DNA from: Natronobacterium gregoryi SP2
GTDB taxonomy: Archaea > Halobacteriota > Halobacteria > Halobacteriales > Natrialbaceae
Assembly: GCF_000230715.2 (NCBI RefSeq)
Contig: NC_019792.1
Location: 124,001-188,000 of the forward strand
DNA length: 64,000 nucleotides
Direction of reading: 5' to 3'
Below, one piece after another: positions 36,511 through 45,328 of the stretch (position 1 is the first letter of the stretch; each line of letters starts with the position of its first letter). The notes under the pieces are model-generated. The model was not told where the DNA came from and did no database searches. It worked only from the letters and a program-made list of their open reading frames with translations. Position numbers and translations under genes: made by a program.

Positions 36511-39500
36511 CTACTCCTCGACGGCTTCTTCGACGATCTGGATTTCCTCGTCAGTTAGTCCATACAGCTCGTACACGATTTCGTCGATCAACTCGTCCGT
36601 CTTCTCGATCTTCTCCTCGAGTTCTTCGGCTCGTTCTTTGGTCTCGAGGTAGCCCTCGAGGCCGTCGCGGACGTCGTCGACGGCGGGAAGGGTAAGCTTT
36701 CGCAGTCGATCGACGAGCGAGTTGGTCTTGGTGGCGTTCTCGCGGAAGTTCGCGAAGCCGCCGGCTTCGTCGACGGCGACGGGGACGAACGCCTCGATCA
36801 GGTCGGCCTCGGTTTCGGTGAGGTCGGAGATCTGCAGCGCCGGCAGGGGCTCGGTCTCGGTGTACCCCCACTGGTCGGTCTCGTACTCCTCTTCGTCCTC
36901 GGGTTTGTAACGGGCGGTGAGTCGGATCTCGAGGGATGTAGGAGACTCGCGCTCAATCTCGCAGGTGCCAACGCGGAGGTTCTCGCGGTCTTCAGCAGTG
37001 TCGGAGAGGATGGAATCGGCGGCTCCTTCTGGGGGTTGGGTAAGCCCGATATCCGAAAGCGTGTAGCCGTCGGAGTAGGAACCAATGTGATCTGTCAAAG
37101 AGAGATTAAGACTATATCTGCGATCTTTCAGTTTCAGCATTTCTTTGGCGAGTTTACCAAGGAAATCCTGTGAGACAGGATCGCTTTCAGGGGCCGGCAT
37201 GGAAGTGTTACTGTTTTCACTGATCCATTCTTCATATTCACCCCATAGTTCCGATACAGTGGATTCGTAAGTAGGGGAGTCTTTGTCTTCGCTAACCGTG
37301 TATATCGGCACCTTCCCCAAATATTCTGTTTTATATCTGTAATACCCTCCTCTAACTTGTGGGCTGGTTGATTTTAATTTTGCCTCGATCAGAGTGGAGT
37401 TTAACAGAGCAAGAAGGTAATAGTTCTCTTCTGGCACAACAAACAGGGTTGCATCAGCATAGGCACCGTCTTTTTCAACAACAAATTTAGACTTCTCAGC
37501 GATGTCAGGATATACAATCTTAGGTACCTCAAATGCCCAGTAGTAGTCGCATGGTCGAACTTCCCACCAGAAATCTCCCATGTCATCTCTTTCACCTGCT
37601 CTTTCCCGGTATTGTGACAGATAGCTTGAGATATTTGGATATTTAGACGTGAATTTTTCCCATGCCTCATCCTCATTAAGATCTCCAAAGTTTTGTTTGG
37701 TCCATCCCGAGGGAATTACTATTGCATAGCGCCCTTCTTTATTTAAGAAATATCTTTCAGCATCTGTCCCCTTCACTAACTCCTTAATTAATTCCTTATT
37801 TTCTTCTGTTTCTATCTCCTCTTTCTGCGATTTTGTTATATAGAACGCCTCATTCAGACCGGTTTTTAGTCCAAAGTAAATCTCACCAGAGACATATTCA
37901 TAGAAGTCTTGTCCCTCTAATTCAGAAATTGCCTCAGTAAGTTCGAGCGAATCAAGCGACCATCCATTGTCAGGGAACTTGTCAATTCCGAGTCTATATG
38001 AAGATCGTTCAACTCTACTCGAGAGTGAGCCAAAGTCTAAATCAGTAATTCGACATACCATTATACTATTACTTGGCTTCTCACTATTTTCAAACGTAAT
38101 AATACAGGGATATGCAGACACACTTTCACCAAATACTGGCAAGTCTCCAAAATCTATAATTTGGCTTATGTTGGTGTCTTTTAATAGAGAGCGTAGAGAA
38201 CGTCCGTAGTTAGATCTCATAAATTTATTTGATATTATGTATCCGAACTGACCTTGATCGGCGAGGATTACCTTGGCTTTCTCAACAAAATATGCATAAA
38301 GATCCGACATTCCATGATACACATTGTACGATCCTTGAAGATACGGCTTATTTCTCTTAATTTGTTCTTGACGAACGTATGGCGGATTCCCGATCACTGC
38401 ATCGAATCCAGCATCTTCACGCTTCCCCCCATCTTCGTCGAAGAACACCTCGGGGTATTCCAACTCCCAGTGGAAGAACGACTCTCCACCAGCCATCTCC
38501 TGAGCAGTCTGGAACCAATCTTCCTCGCGCACCTCGAGCCACTCGTCTTCGTCGTCGATCGCTCGAGCCATCCGTTCGTAGGCTCCTTCCGGAACGTCCA
38601 GATCGAACCGTTCTGCAGTATGGACGTTCGTCAACTCGAACAGCCGCTGGTAGAACGGATCACTGCGGACTTCGTCGTAGATCTCCTCCATCGACTTGAT
38701 GTCCTCGAGCGTCTCGTTGTCGATCTCGAGCAATTCCTGCATTCGTTCCATCACGTGCTCGAGGGTATCCTGGCGCACTCGGGCGAGCGCCTGCTGGAGC
38801 GTAAGCTGGCCGCCGTTCTCCTCGGCGTCGCTCGAGAGCACGTCCGTCACGTCCGATCCGACCAACGAGTTCCCTGCCTTGAGGTGGTGATCGAGGAAGG
38901 CGAGCGGCTGGTCGGCCGACAGCGTCTCGAGCCACATCGAGAGCTTGGCGAGTTCGACCGCCATGCCGTTCAGGTCGACGCCGTAGATACACTCCTTTGC
39001 GACGTCTCGTCGTACCCGCTGTTCGTCGAAGGCCGTCGCCTCCTCGATCTCGCGAACCTCTTCCATCACCTGCTGGGCGAGATATTCGGTCGCCCGCGTG
39101 AGGAAGTGACCGCTCCCCATCGCGGGGTCGAGGATCTTGAGATCCAGCACGCGACGGTAAAACGCACCCAGGTACTCGTGGGTGCCCGGCTCAAAGCCTT
39201 GTTCCTGGAGATCTTCGCGGATTTCGTCGATCAACGGGTCGACCGTCTCCTCGACAATATAGGTCACCACGTAGTCGGGCGTGTAATACGCACCCGTCGC
39301 CTTCCGCTCGCCCTCGTCGTTGACAACGTATAGGCCACCTTCGTCGACCGTTTCGATTGCGTCTGCCACCGACACCTCCGTCGCGGGCTTCCAGACTTGG
39401 CCGCCGTCCTCGGCGACCGCCGCGTACTGCTCGGGCGCGATCCGGAATTGGTGTTCCAGCAGCCCCTCGTAGACGCTCCCCAAGTGTCGCGTGTCCAGGT

Positions 39501-40752
39501 CCGCGTAGTCGGCCAGCACGTATCGACCCTCGTCGTTTTCCGTCGTCGAAATCCGGTAGATGACTTCCGCGAGATACCTGTTGCTTACTTCGTGGTTCGT
39601 CAAGAACTCGTGATCCTCGCGGTTGAACAACCCACCGTTGTACGGTGGAATGCCCAGCGACTCCTCGCCCTCGTCGACCAGCCGAAACAGGTCCTCGAGC
39701 TGGCTCCACATCGTCGTCGAGTGCTCGCTGTAGGTGTCCTCGAATCCGTCGTCGACTTCGCCGATCTCGTCGTGGATCTCGAGGCGCAACTCGTCCAAGC
39801 TGAAGTTCTCCTCGTACTCGGCGACTGCATCGCCCCCTTCGGGGTGGATCAGTCCCCGTGACTCCGCATAGAGAACGAACATCAGCCGGTAGAGCAACAC
39901 GAGTGACTGCTCTTTCAGTTCGTCGAGCGACTCCTCGTCGTCCGGATCGATCTCGAGGTCGTTCGTCTCGACGAAGCCACGGCCGAGCACCCGCAACGCG
40001 GTAAAGACGTTGTTCTGCAGGTCTTCACCGAGTTCCTGGGCGACTGTTTCGCTCTCGGACCGAACCGAGTCCAGGAACGTCCCTCCCGCACGCTCGCGAA
40101 ACGCCTCGGGCCGGAAAAAGACGTAGAAGTATTTGAACGCCTCGAGATCACCGCCCTCGAGCAGCTCGGGAAGATCGACCTCGAAGTAGGTCTGGGTCTC
40201 GTAATCTTTGGTGCCGTACAGTCGCCACTTGCGACCGTTGGTAAGAACCCCCCACTGGATGTTCTCGGGCGTCCGCTCGAGGTAGTGTTTGATCTGGTGG
40301 GAGGCGTTGCGGTATGGTCGCTGCTCGCTGAAGCGGGTCGTGAAATCCGCATCCCACTGTTTGGCCTCCACGAGGCCTACGCCGCGTTCGAACAGATCCG
40401 TCGTCTCCTCCGTACTCAGATAAACTTCGGCGGCGTCCCGCCGCGCCTCGGTGTCTTCGAACAACAACGCGTCGACGTAGCCGCCACCGTCGGGGAGCGT
40501 CGTCTCGACGTTCGTTCCGAATCCCAAGACATCGAGTACCTCGTCGATCCAGTTGTCGATCAGCGGATCTTCCTTGTACCCCTCGACCAGTTCTGACTCG
40601 AGGTCGTACAGCGATTGCAGCTCCTCCATCGTCTCCTGCGCCGCCTCGTCGCACTTCCACTCCTCGCGGTCCTGAATCCGCTCGTCAAGATAGTGGCCGG
40701 AAAATAGATTCGAGTTCGCGTACGGCCGCTCCGAGAGCGTCGCCTGACTCAT
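36511..40752 (-). CDS. type IIG restriction endonuclease-methyltransferase (Eco57I family)
   Basis: A single 1413-aa protein that combines cutting and adenine methylation. An N-terminal nuclease domain has the acidic pattern GYVDALLFED ... VGLVEAKQWD (E-x-K near residue 150). The methyltransferase core has SAM motif LDPAMGSGHFLTRATEYLA near residue 545 and catalytic motif IGNPPYVRQEQI near 790. The following region, about residues 795-1225 (DNA 37,080-38,370), should hold the target recognition domain. It is strikingly AT-rich compared with both flanks. A conserved C-terminal domain and helical tail (EELEEKIEKTDELIDEIVY) end the protein. No BREX partners are nearby, so I prefer type IIG to PglX. 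It appears intact. Confidence 0.88.
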   Translation of the reverse strand: MSQATLSERPYANSNLFSGHYLDERIQDREEWKCDEAAQETMEELQSLYDLESELVEGYKEDPLIDNWIDEVLDVLGFGTNVETTLPDGGGYVDALLFEDTEARRDAAEVYLSTEETTDLFERGVGLVEAKQWDADFTTRFSEQRPYRNASHQIKHYLERTPENIQWGVLTNGRKWRLYGTKDYETQTYFEVDLPELLEGGDLEAFKYFYVFFRPEAFRERAGGTFLDSVRSESETVAQELGEDLQNNVFTALRVLGRGFVETNDLEIDPDDEESLDELKEQSLVLLYRLMFVLYAESRGLIHPEGGDAVAEYEENFSLDELRLEIHDEIGEVDDGFEDTYSEHSTTMWSQLEDLFRLVDEGEESLGIPPYNGGLFNREDHEFLTNHEVSNRYLAEVIYRISTTENDEGRYVLADYADLDTRHLGSVYEGLLEHQFRIAPEQYAAVAEDGGQVWKPATEVSVADAIETVDEGGLYVVNDEGERKATGAYYTPDYVVTYIVEETVDPLIDEIREDLQEQGFEPGTHEYLGAFYRRVLDLKILDPAMGSGHFLTRATEYLAQQVMEEVREIEEATAFDEQRVRRDVAKECIYGVDLNGMAVELAKLSMWLETLSADQPLAFLDHHLKAGNSLVGSDVTDVLSSDAEENGGQLTLQQALARVRQDTLEHVMERMQELLEIDNETLEDIKSMEEIYDEVRSDPFYQRLFELTNVHTAERFDLDVPEGAYERMARAIDDEDEWLEVREEDWFQTAQEMAGGESFFHWELEYPEVFFDEDGGKREDAGFDAVIGNPPYVRQEQIKRNKPYLQGSYNVYHGMSDLYAYFVEKAKVILADQGQFGYIISNKFMRSNYGRSLRSLLKDTNISQIIDFGDLPVFGESVSAYPCIITFENSEKPSNSIMVCRITDLDFGSLSSRVERSSYRLGIDKFPDNGWSLDSLELTEAISELEGQDFYEYVSGEIYFGLKTGLNEAFYITKSQKEEIETEENKELIKELVKGTDAERYFLNKEGRYAIVIPSGWTKQNFGDLNEDEAWEKFTSKYPNISSYLSQYRERAGERDDMGDFWWEVRPCDYYWAFEVPKIVYPDIAEKSKFVVEKDGAYADATLFVVPEENYYLLALLNSTLIEAKLKSTSPQVRGGYYRYKTEYLGKVPIYTVSEDKDSPTYESTVSELWGEYEEWISENSNTSMPAPESDPVSQDFLGKLAKEMLKLKDRRYSLNLSLTDHIGSYSDGYTLSDIGLTQPPEGAADSILSDTAEDRENLRVGTCEIERESPTSLEIRLTARYKPEDEEEYETDQWGYTETEPLPALQISDLTETEADLIEAFVPVAVDEAGGFANFRENATKTNSLVDRLRKLTLPAVDDVRDGLEGYLETKERAEELEEKIEKTDELIDEIVYELYGLTDEEIQIVEEAVEE

Positions 40753-40841
40753 GATACTCGTGACCTTGAATTGTCACACCAAGAAACCTCTGGTGATCCG
40801 ACACCACGAAAATTATTCAATATTCTCTGAATAGTTATAGT

Positions 40842-41063
40842 ATGGATAATAACTTTGGTGTAATATCACGGGCCTCGGAAGCGATCCTGTACCTGATTCT
40901 GGCTACAATCGTTTCAGGAGTGGTTCTTGGAGTGATGAACGTTTCAGGCCCGTTTGAAGGGGTAGTTGCCTTAATTACAGATGTTCGCCTCTTGTTGATC
41001 CTGCTGGTTGGGACAGGAGTCGTCTTATGGGTCATAAGTCACGACCAATTTGGCAGCCGGTGA
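40842..41063 (+). CDS. small two-helix membrane protein
   Basis: A 73-aa protein with two hydrophobic helices: AILYLILATIVSGVVLGVMN and LLLILLVGTGVVLWVI, separated by a short loop (VSGPFEGVVALITDVR). The AT-rich box AATTATTCAATATT is centred about 26 bases before its ATG, so it should be transcribed without a leader, divergently from the type IIG gene 89 bp away. Function unknown. Its position raises the possibility of a membrane accessory of the restriction system or a virion membrane protein, but neither is shown. Confidence 0.6.
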   Translation: MDNNFGVISRASEAILYLILATIVSGVVLGVMNVSGPFEGVVALITDVRLLLILLVGTGVVLWVISHDQFGSR

Positions 41064-41110
41064 GACGCGGACACTCCCAGGGGTCGCACGTCGACAGAAT
41101 CCGTTTCCCA

Positions 41111-41147
41111 AATATGCACACGAGAGCGAAGCCATCGTGTGCATATT
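41111..41147. repeat. perfect 13-bp inverted repeat (hairpin or operator)
   Basis: AATATGCACACGA (41111-41123) and its exact reverse complement (41135-41147) flank an 11-base spacer. The element lies in the 212-bp gap between a small membrane protein gene and the DUF7692-like gene. There is no oligo-T run after it, so it is not a typical archaeal terminator. A dimeric regulator's binding site or a recombination/replication site is more likely. Confidence 0.7.
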
Positions 41148-41275
41148 GCCCGACGATCGACTCGAGTGAACCCGTAACCACTCTGGAAGTCTGATAGAAA
41201 TTCGGTGGGTTTGCCCGATTTGACCCCGTTGAGTGAGGCGAAAAAACTAGGATTTGCCGGGTCGTGTGTACGAGT

Positions 41276-41530
41276 ATGCGAATTCGAACTGACGGTGACT
41301 ACGCTTACCGCGAAGACGCTATCAAACGAGCATCGGACTTCTACGACTGCAACAAGACGAAAGCCGTCGTCTCGGCCTGCGAAGACGTACCTAAACTCGT
41401 TGCAGCTGCTCGGCGGGTTCTCGAACGGGACGATCTCACGCACGAGCAACGTCAGGAGATCGCCGAGACACTGTCGACGCGAGTTACCAGCTTCGAGGTC
41501 GAGCAAACCGTCACTGTCGATCGGGACTAA
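41276..41530 (+). CDS. small haloarchaeal protein, DUF7692-like
   Basis: An 84-aa protein starting MRIRTDGDYAYREDAIKRA. It is followed by FYDCNKTKAVVSACEDVPKL, then a helix (LVAAARRVLERDDLTHEQRQ) and a strand-like tail. This pattern matches a small protein family common in haloarchaeal mobile elements (DUF7692 in my memory), of unknown function. The ATG at 41276 is preferred over one four codons upstream because it gives the family N terminus and an A-rich box (AAAAAACTA) lies about 30 bases ahead. The ribbon-then-helices layout is reminiscent of RHH regulators, which is only a hint. Confidence 0.65.
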   Translation: MRIRTDGDYAYREDAIKRASDFYDCNKTKAVVSACEDVPKLVAAARRVLERDDLTHEQRQEIAETLSTRVTSFEVEQTVTVDRD

Positions 41531-41629
41531 CGACCCACCCCTACCCCACCACCCCAGCCCTATGCGCGCGTACGCGAAGGGTAGCCCGACTGACTCTGTC
41601 TTATCAACGACCTCACGCCGAGTGCATCG

Positions 41630-42418
41630 TTAGTTCACAGCGCCCAAACGACGGGATGCATCCGCTGTGATAACGATATTCCGCTCCCGGAGGGCTACAC
41701 CGCCGTCAGCCACGTCATTGAGAAGGTCGGCCAGATCGGTAAGATACTCTCGATTCCGCTGTTCCTGGATGCAGAGTGTATCTTTCCCTCGATAATTGAC
41801 CGCTCGATGCTCGAGGTACGCGTCCACGAACTGCTCGCGAACAGCTGTTGGTGCGTCCTCGAGGTAGTCCGGCAGTGAGAGGTGCTGTTTTGCCTTTGGT
41901 CCAGTCGGAGCGCCCAACACAGCCAGTACACGCCCCAGGACTGTGCCATCGGTGGTGGGTCTGATTTCATCGGCGCGACCATCGCGATCGTCGACAACTG
42001 TGTACTCGACGTCGGCCAGCTCGAGCGCATCGACGACGTGGTTACCCTCGTCGTCGAGCGGGAACGACGGCTGGTAGTTATCAACTGTGATCGATCCACC
42101 GGAGAAGACGCTGGCGACGAGGGTGTTTAGCGGGTCGAATTCGGGATCGTCGTAGGTGCAGTTGAGCCAGCCGTAGTTACGAGCGGTCTCGATCGCATGG
42201 ACTGGATTTGGTTTCGAGCCATTGAGCCATGGCCGGATACGACCACGCGGGAGTTCAAGCGCCGACGACACAGCACTTGAGCCTTCCTGGGGTTGCTCGC
42301 TCGCGTACCGAGTGACGCGCCGATAGTCTTCGACGGCATCGTAAGCGTCGGCGTAGGAGTGGCTGTGATAGGTGCGTGCGAGAGCGCGTTCCGATACTAA
42401 CCCCGGACCAGGCGGCAT
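41630..42418 (-). CDS. HTH / homing-endonuclease-like protein of unknown function
   Basis: A 262-aa protein from the ATG at 42416-42418. The first third contains a helix-turn-helix-like region (DAVEDYRRVTRYASEQPQEG, then SALELPRGRIRPWL) similar to proteins whose DNA-binding segment precedes an endonuclease-like domain. The last ~90 residues (QFVDAYLEHRAVNYRGKD ... LADLLNDVADGGVAL) resemble one degenerate LAGLIDADG-type repeat: chain-end helix, beta hairpin, long helix. No intact LAGLIDADG acidic pair can be assigned confidently, so activity is doubtful. Such proteins occur as stand-alone regulators in haloarchaea. It is convergent with the DUF7692-like gene. Confidence 0.55.
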   Translation of the reverse strand: MPPGPGLVSERALARTYHSHSYADAYDAVEDYRRVTRYASEQPQEGSSAVSSALELPRGRIRPWLNGSKPNPVHAIETARNYGWLNCTYDDPEFDPLNTLVASVFSGGSITVDNYQPSFPLDDEGNHVVDALELADVEYTVVDDRDGRADEIRPTTDGTVLGRVLAVLGAPTGPKAKQHLSLPDYLEDAPTAVREQFVDAYLEHRAVNYRGKDTLCIQEQRNREYLTDLADLLNDVADGGVALRERNIVITADASRRLGAVN

Positions 42419-42570
42419 AAATGAAAGCCAATCTATCCAATGGAAAAATCTGTTGATTGATTGAATATTCACTGCTAGCAAGGTCTATTCGAGAGGTTCT
42501 ACGTCTGCTTGAACGGAAGTAAAAAATCCAATACAAGATAATCTTTGATTCAAGGAGTTACTGTAAGGGG

Positions 42571-42683
42571 TAATTATATACGGTAACCGTTCAAACGACT
42601 GACCGCATCACCACGGCAGTAAGAAGGGTGATTGGAACAGATGTGGTGGTTCCGTTCCACCAGCGGATGCGCTACGTCGCTGG
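42571..42683 (+). promoter_or_regulatory. strong TATA box and structured 5' leader of the pilin gene
   Basis: TAATTATATA (42571-42580) is the clearest TATA box in the element; transcription would start near 42,603. This leaves a leader of about 118 bases before the pilin ATG, unusually long for haloarchaea. In it, CCAGCG (42660-42665) pairs with CGCTGG (42678-42683), and GTGG...CCAC just before it can form another hairpin. A regulatory leader is possible. Confidence 0.5.
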
Positions 42684-42721
42684 TAGACGCCTTCAAACTG
42701 TCCATCGGTGCGTGAATCCAT

Positions 42722-43282
42722 ATGTTCGAACTCAATCACAAATTTGGAAGTGGCGAATCGTCCGATGAACGTGCTGTATCACCCGTTATTGGCGTGATAC
42801 TGATGGTTGCCATCACCGTGATCCTTGCTGCGGTGATTGCAACCTTCGTCCTCGGTATCGGTGACGACATGCAGCAAGATCCCCAGGCAGGTGTCGACAT
42901 TGACGACGCCGACGAAGAAGAAGTCACGGTATCGGTAACGTCGCTCGGAAATGCTGACGGTGTTGCACTCATTGACCCGGATGACGGGCACGTTCTACAT
43001 GACGGTAAAGTTGTCATTGAAGACGATAACGGAGGGGACGACGACATTGAAATAGACCTCACTTCAGGGGATGACGCTGTTTTGGATGCGACTGGAACTG
43101 AAGTCACTGTTGAACTAAACGATGAGGCTTCTGAAGAAGATGAGCACACTGTAAACGTCGTTGCATACATCGGTGATGACGAAAGCATCACTACTGACAA
43201 TGGCGAAGTGTTGGACGATCAAGTAGAAGCTACTGCAACCATCGGTGGCTTCGAAGTCGTCGGCTCCGCGGATGACGGCTAA
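42722..43282 (+). CDS. archaeal type IV pilin
   Basis: A 186-aa pilin precursor. A short charged leader ends before [20 protein letters not shown], the archaeal pilin signal and hydrophobic stalk helix cut by prepilin peptidase (PibD) near residue 20. The helix ends in [10 protein letters not shown]. The mature head is small, acidic and probably all-beta ([20 protein letters not shown] ... [14 protein letters not shown]) without cysteines. Pilins of this group form adhesion pili or other surface filaments; assembly ATPase PilB and PilC are not in the window, so host machinery would be needed. Its place inside a provirus, just downstream of the structural operon's end, is unusual. It has its own promoter. 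Confidence 0.85.
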   Translation: MFELNHKFGSGESSDERAVSPVIGVILMVAITVILAAVIATFVLGIGDDMQQDPQAGVDIDDADEEEVTVSVTSLGNADGVALIDPDDGHVLHDGKVVIEDDNGGDDDIEIDLTSGDDAVLDATGTEVTVELNDEASEEDEHTVNVVAYIGDDESITTDNGEVLDDQVEATATIGGFEVVGSADDG

Positions 43283-43389
43283 TCGAAGATAGCTACCCAA
43301 CAAGACGATCCACCACGTCTTTTCGATTTTCCACCGGACTTCCGATAACCGTATTACTCAATGGAAAGGATTTCACTGGCTCCAAATGA

Positions 43390-44199
43390 TCAGTTTGCCG
43401 CTGTCGCTTTCTCGTCGACAACGACTCGCGCGAAGTCCTGAGCATCGGCATACTGTTCGAGTTCACGAATCTCATCGTCGGACCAGCCCATATTCCGGAG
43501 TTCGTCGCAGGCTTCTTCGTGGCCTTCTTCACATGCTTCACGAGCCCGCTGCTCCGCTTGGCTTTCGGCTTGCTCGAGTACCGCGATACGTTCGTCTTCG
43601 GCGGCGTCTGTGTCGTCTTCGTCCAGCCGTTCGCCCTGAATCGACTCGCGATTCCGTTGGGCCAGATTCACGTGTTCTTCGGGCTCGAGTCGGTGGTCGT
43701 AGATCGCCATCCAGTCGTCGATACCTTCGTCCTGAATAGCGGCCTTGGCCGCTCGAGCGTGCATGACGTTCGTTTTCGTGAAGTCGATTCGGTTGCGTTC
43801 GGAGTCGGTCAGTGGCTCTTGCCCGTATCCTCCCGCGTCGGCCCGCGAGTCAGCTGCTTTCCCGGAGACGAGCGTTTGAGTTGACAAACTGGCGTCTTCT
43901 GCCAAGACGATCGTCGCCTCTCGTCGATCGTCGGTCGGTGCGAGTTCGTCGTCGTCGAGCTGGTCGCGGATCGCGTTCGCGACGTCGCGGTCGGCGAACT
44001 CGTGGCGTTGGGTGTTCCGGAATCGGGCGAGTCCGAAGCCTTCGTCCCGTAGTTGTGCTACCTCGTGGTCCTCGAGGTCGTCCGGGTCAACCTTGCCGAC
44101 TGGCCCAAGGTATTCCCAGTGATGGCTGCCGTCGGAGTATTCTACTCGGTATGCGTACGGTCCTGAGCCGTTCACTCGGCGCGTAATGATGGTCCCCAT
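43390..44199 (-). CDS. element-encoded protein of unknown function, last gene of the structural operon
   Basis: A 269-aa soluble acidic protein. The N terminus (MGTIITRRVNGSGPYAYRVE, then YSDGSHHWEYLGPVGKV) looks like a small beta domain often found in haloarchaeal element proteins. The rest is mainly helical, with a long probable coiled coil at residues ~185-235 (ERIAVLEQAESQAEQRAREA) and a final helix pair. The start at 44197-44199 lies 19 bases after the ATPase stop. In pleolipoviruses a gene of unknown function follows the ATPase gene; this one occupies that position. There is no catalytic motif. Confidence 0.6.
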   Translation of the reverse strand: MGTIITRRVNGSGPYAYRVEYSDGSHHWEYLGPVGKVDPDDLEDHEVAQLRDEGFGLARFRNTQRHEFADRDVANAIRDQLDDDELAPTDDRREATIVLAEDASLSTQTLVSGKAADSRADAGGYGQEPLTDSERNRIDFTKTNVMHARAAKAAIQDEGIDDWMAIYDHRLEPEEHVNLAQRNRESIQGERLDEDDTDAAEDERIAVLEQAESQAEQRAREACEEGHEEACDELRNMGWSDDEIRELEQYADAQDFARVVVDEKATAAN

Positions 44200-44218
44200 C
44201 GTTGGTAAGCTGGTGGTG

Positions 44219-45328
44219 TCAGTCGTCCTCGAGTCGCGGGTCGGTGTCGCCGTCCCACTGGTCTCGGTGGTACTTGCAGAAGCCGCTCTCGTGGCTCGTG
44301 AGAGCGTTGCAGTCGTCACCGTCGCTCTTGACCCCACGGCAGACTACCTCGCTGCTCTCGCCGTTCTCGTTGTCCGTATCGTCCTGTAGCTCTTCCCAGT
44401 GGTCGACGAGTCTCCCGCGTCGGATCTGCTCGTGTGGGTTGTCCAGGTCGATCTCGAAGTGAGCGAAGTAGTTCGTATCCGCACCCCACACCGACGATTC
44501 CGGAACGTCCTGAAGACCCCGGAGTTTGAACCAGTGGTCGTCCTCGAGGTAGTCTTGCCAGCCGTCGTAGACGGTCGCGAGGTCGGCCATCCCCTCGTCG
44601 GCTTTCCCGTCTTTCTGAATCACGACGTCGCTCTGGGTCCGCAGAATCGCCGCAATGTCGGTGTCGTGCTCGTGGCCGATGACGAGCAAGCGCGTCGATC
44701 CACCCTTGCCCTTCCGAAGTGCGTTGATAAACCGACTGACTGTCTGGCGAACCTGCCCGCCGGGATTGGCGTGAGCGTTCATCGTCGTACTCCACTCGTC
44801 ACCGATTACCAACTTCTCTCCCGGCGTATCCCGGACCCACTCGAGCATTTCGCTCATCGTCTCGACGAACGTGACGTCGTCCTGTTCGTCGGGGCCTTTG
44901 ATGTTGGTCGCAATGGAGAGTTCCTCGTCGAACTCGGCGTGTAGCCGTCGACCGATATCGAGGGCTGCGACCGTCTTCCCAGTCCCTTTCTGTCCTTTGA
45001 GGAGGATCTGTTGGGCTGCCGGTTTGCAGGCGTTGATAAGTCGCGTGTAGCCGGTCGCGTCGATCCGTTGCTCACTCAACCCTGTCGCCGCATTCATCGA
45101 CGGCACGTGACCTTTCTGGCGTGCCTTCCGGAGCATGTCGGTCTGACTCGAGCGGGAGACGAGCTGGACCAGCGGTGACGTGTCCTGCTCGAGGTCAGCG
45201 CGTTCCGCTGCGAGGATCAGGTTGCCGATCGACTCCTGGTCGGAGAGTACGGCGTCGATCGAGGCATTGACGTCACCCTCTCGAATCTGGTCGGCTAAGT
45301 CGGCTGCGTCGTATCCTCCCGAACTCAT
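44219..45328 (-). CDS. P-loop ATPase (pleolipovirus VP8-like position) with zinc-knuckle tail
   Basis: A 369-aa NTPase. Walker A is QILLKGQKGTGKTVAALDIG (about residues 107-126) and Walker B is KLVIGDEWS near residue 170. A further hydrophobic strand with a polar end (STRLLVIGHEHDTD) may hold a sensor. The C terminus adds EVVCRGVKSDGDDCNALTSH and then FCKYH, a C-C-C-H zinc-knuckle. The gene overlaps the preceding membrane protein gene by 4 bp. Pleolipoviruses carry a conserved putative ATPase after the spike and membrane genes, thought to act in virion or genome handling; this occupies the same place. Direct homology to VP8 needs a profile search. Confidence 0.72.
   Translation of the reverse strand: MSSGGYDAADLADQIREGDVNASIDAVLSDQESIGNLILAAERADLEQDTSPLVQLVSRSSQTDMLRKARQKGHVPSMNAATGLSEQRIDATGYTRLINACKPAAQQILLKGQKGTGKTVAALDIGRRLHAEFDEELSIATNIKGPDEQDDVTFVETMSEMLEWVRDTPGEKLVIGDEWSTTMNAHANPGGQVRQTVSRFINALRKGKGGSTRLLVIGHEHDTDIAAILRTQSDVVIQKDGKADEGMADLATVYDGWQDYLEDDHWFKLRGLQDVPESSVWGADTNYFAHFEIDLDNPHEQIRRGRLVDHWEELQDDTDNENGESSEVVCRGVKSDGDDCNALTSHESGFCKYHRDQWDGDTDPRLEDD

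Noticed and set aside
36511-40752. PglX of a BREX system
   Set aside because: No BrxA/B/C, PglZ or BrxL genes nearby, and an N-terminal E-x-K nuclease-like domain is present, so type IIG fits better.
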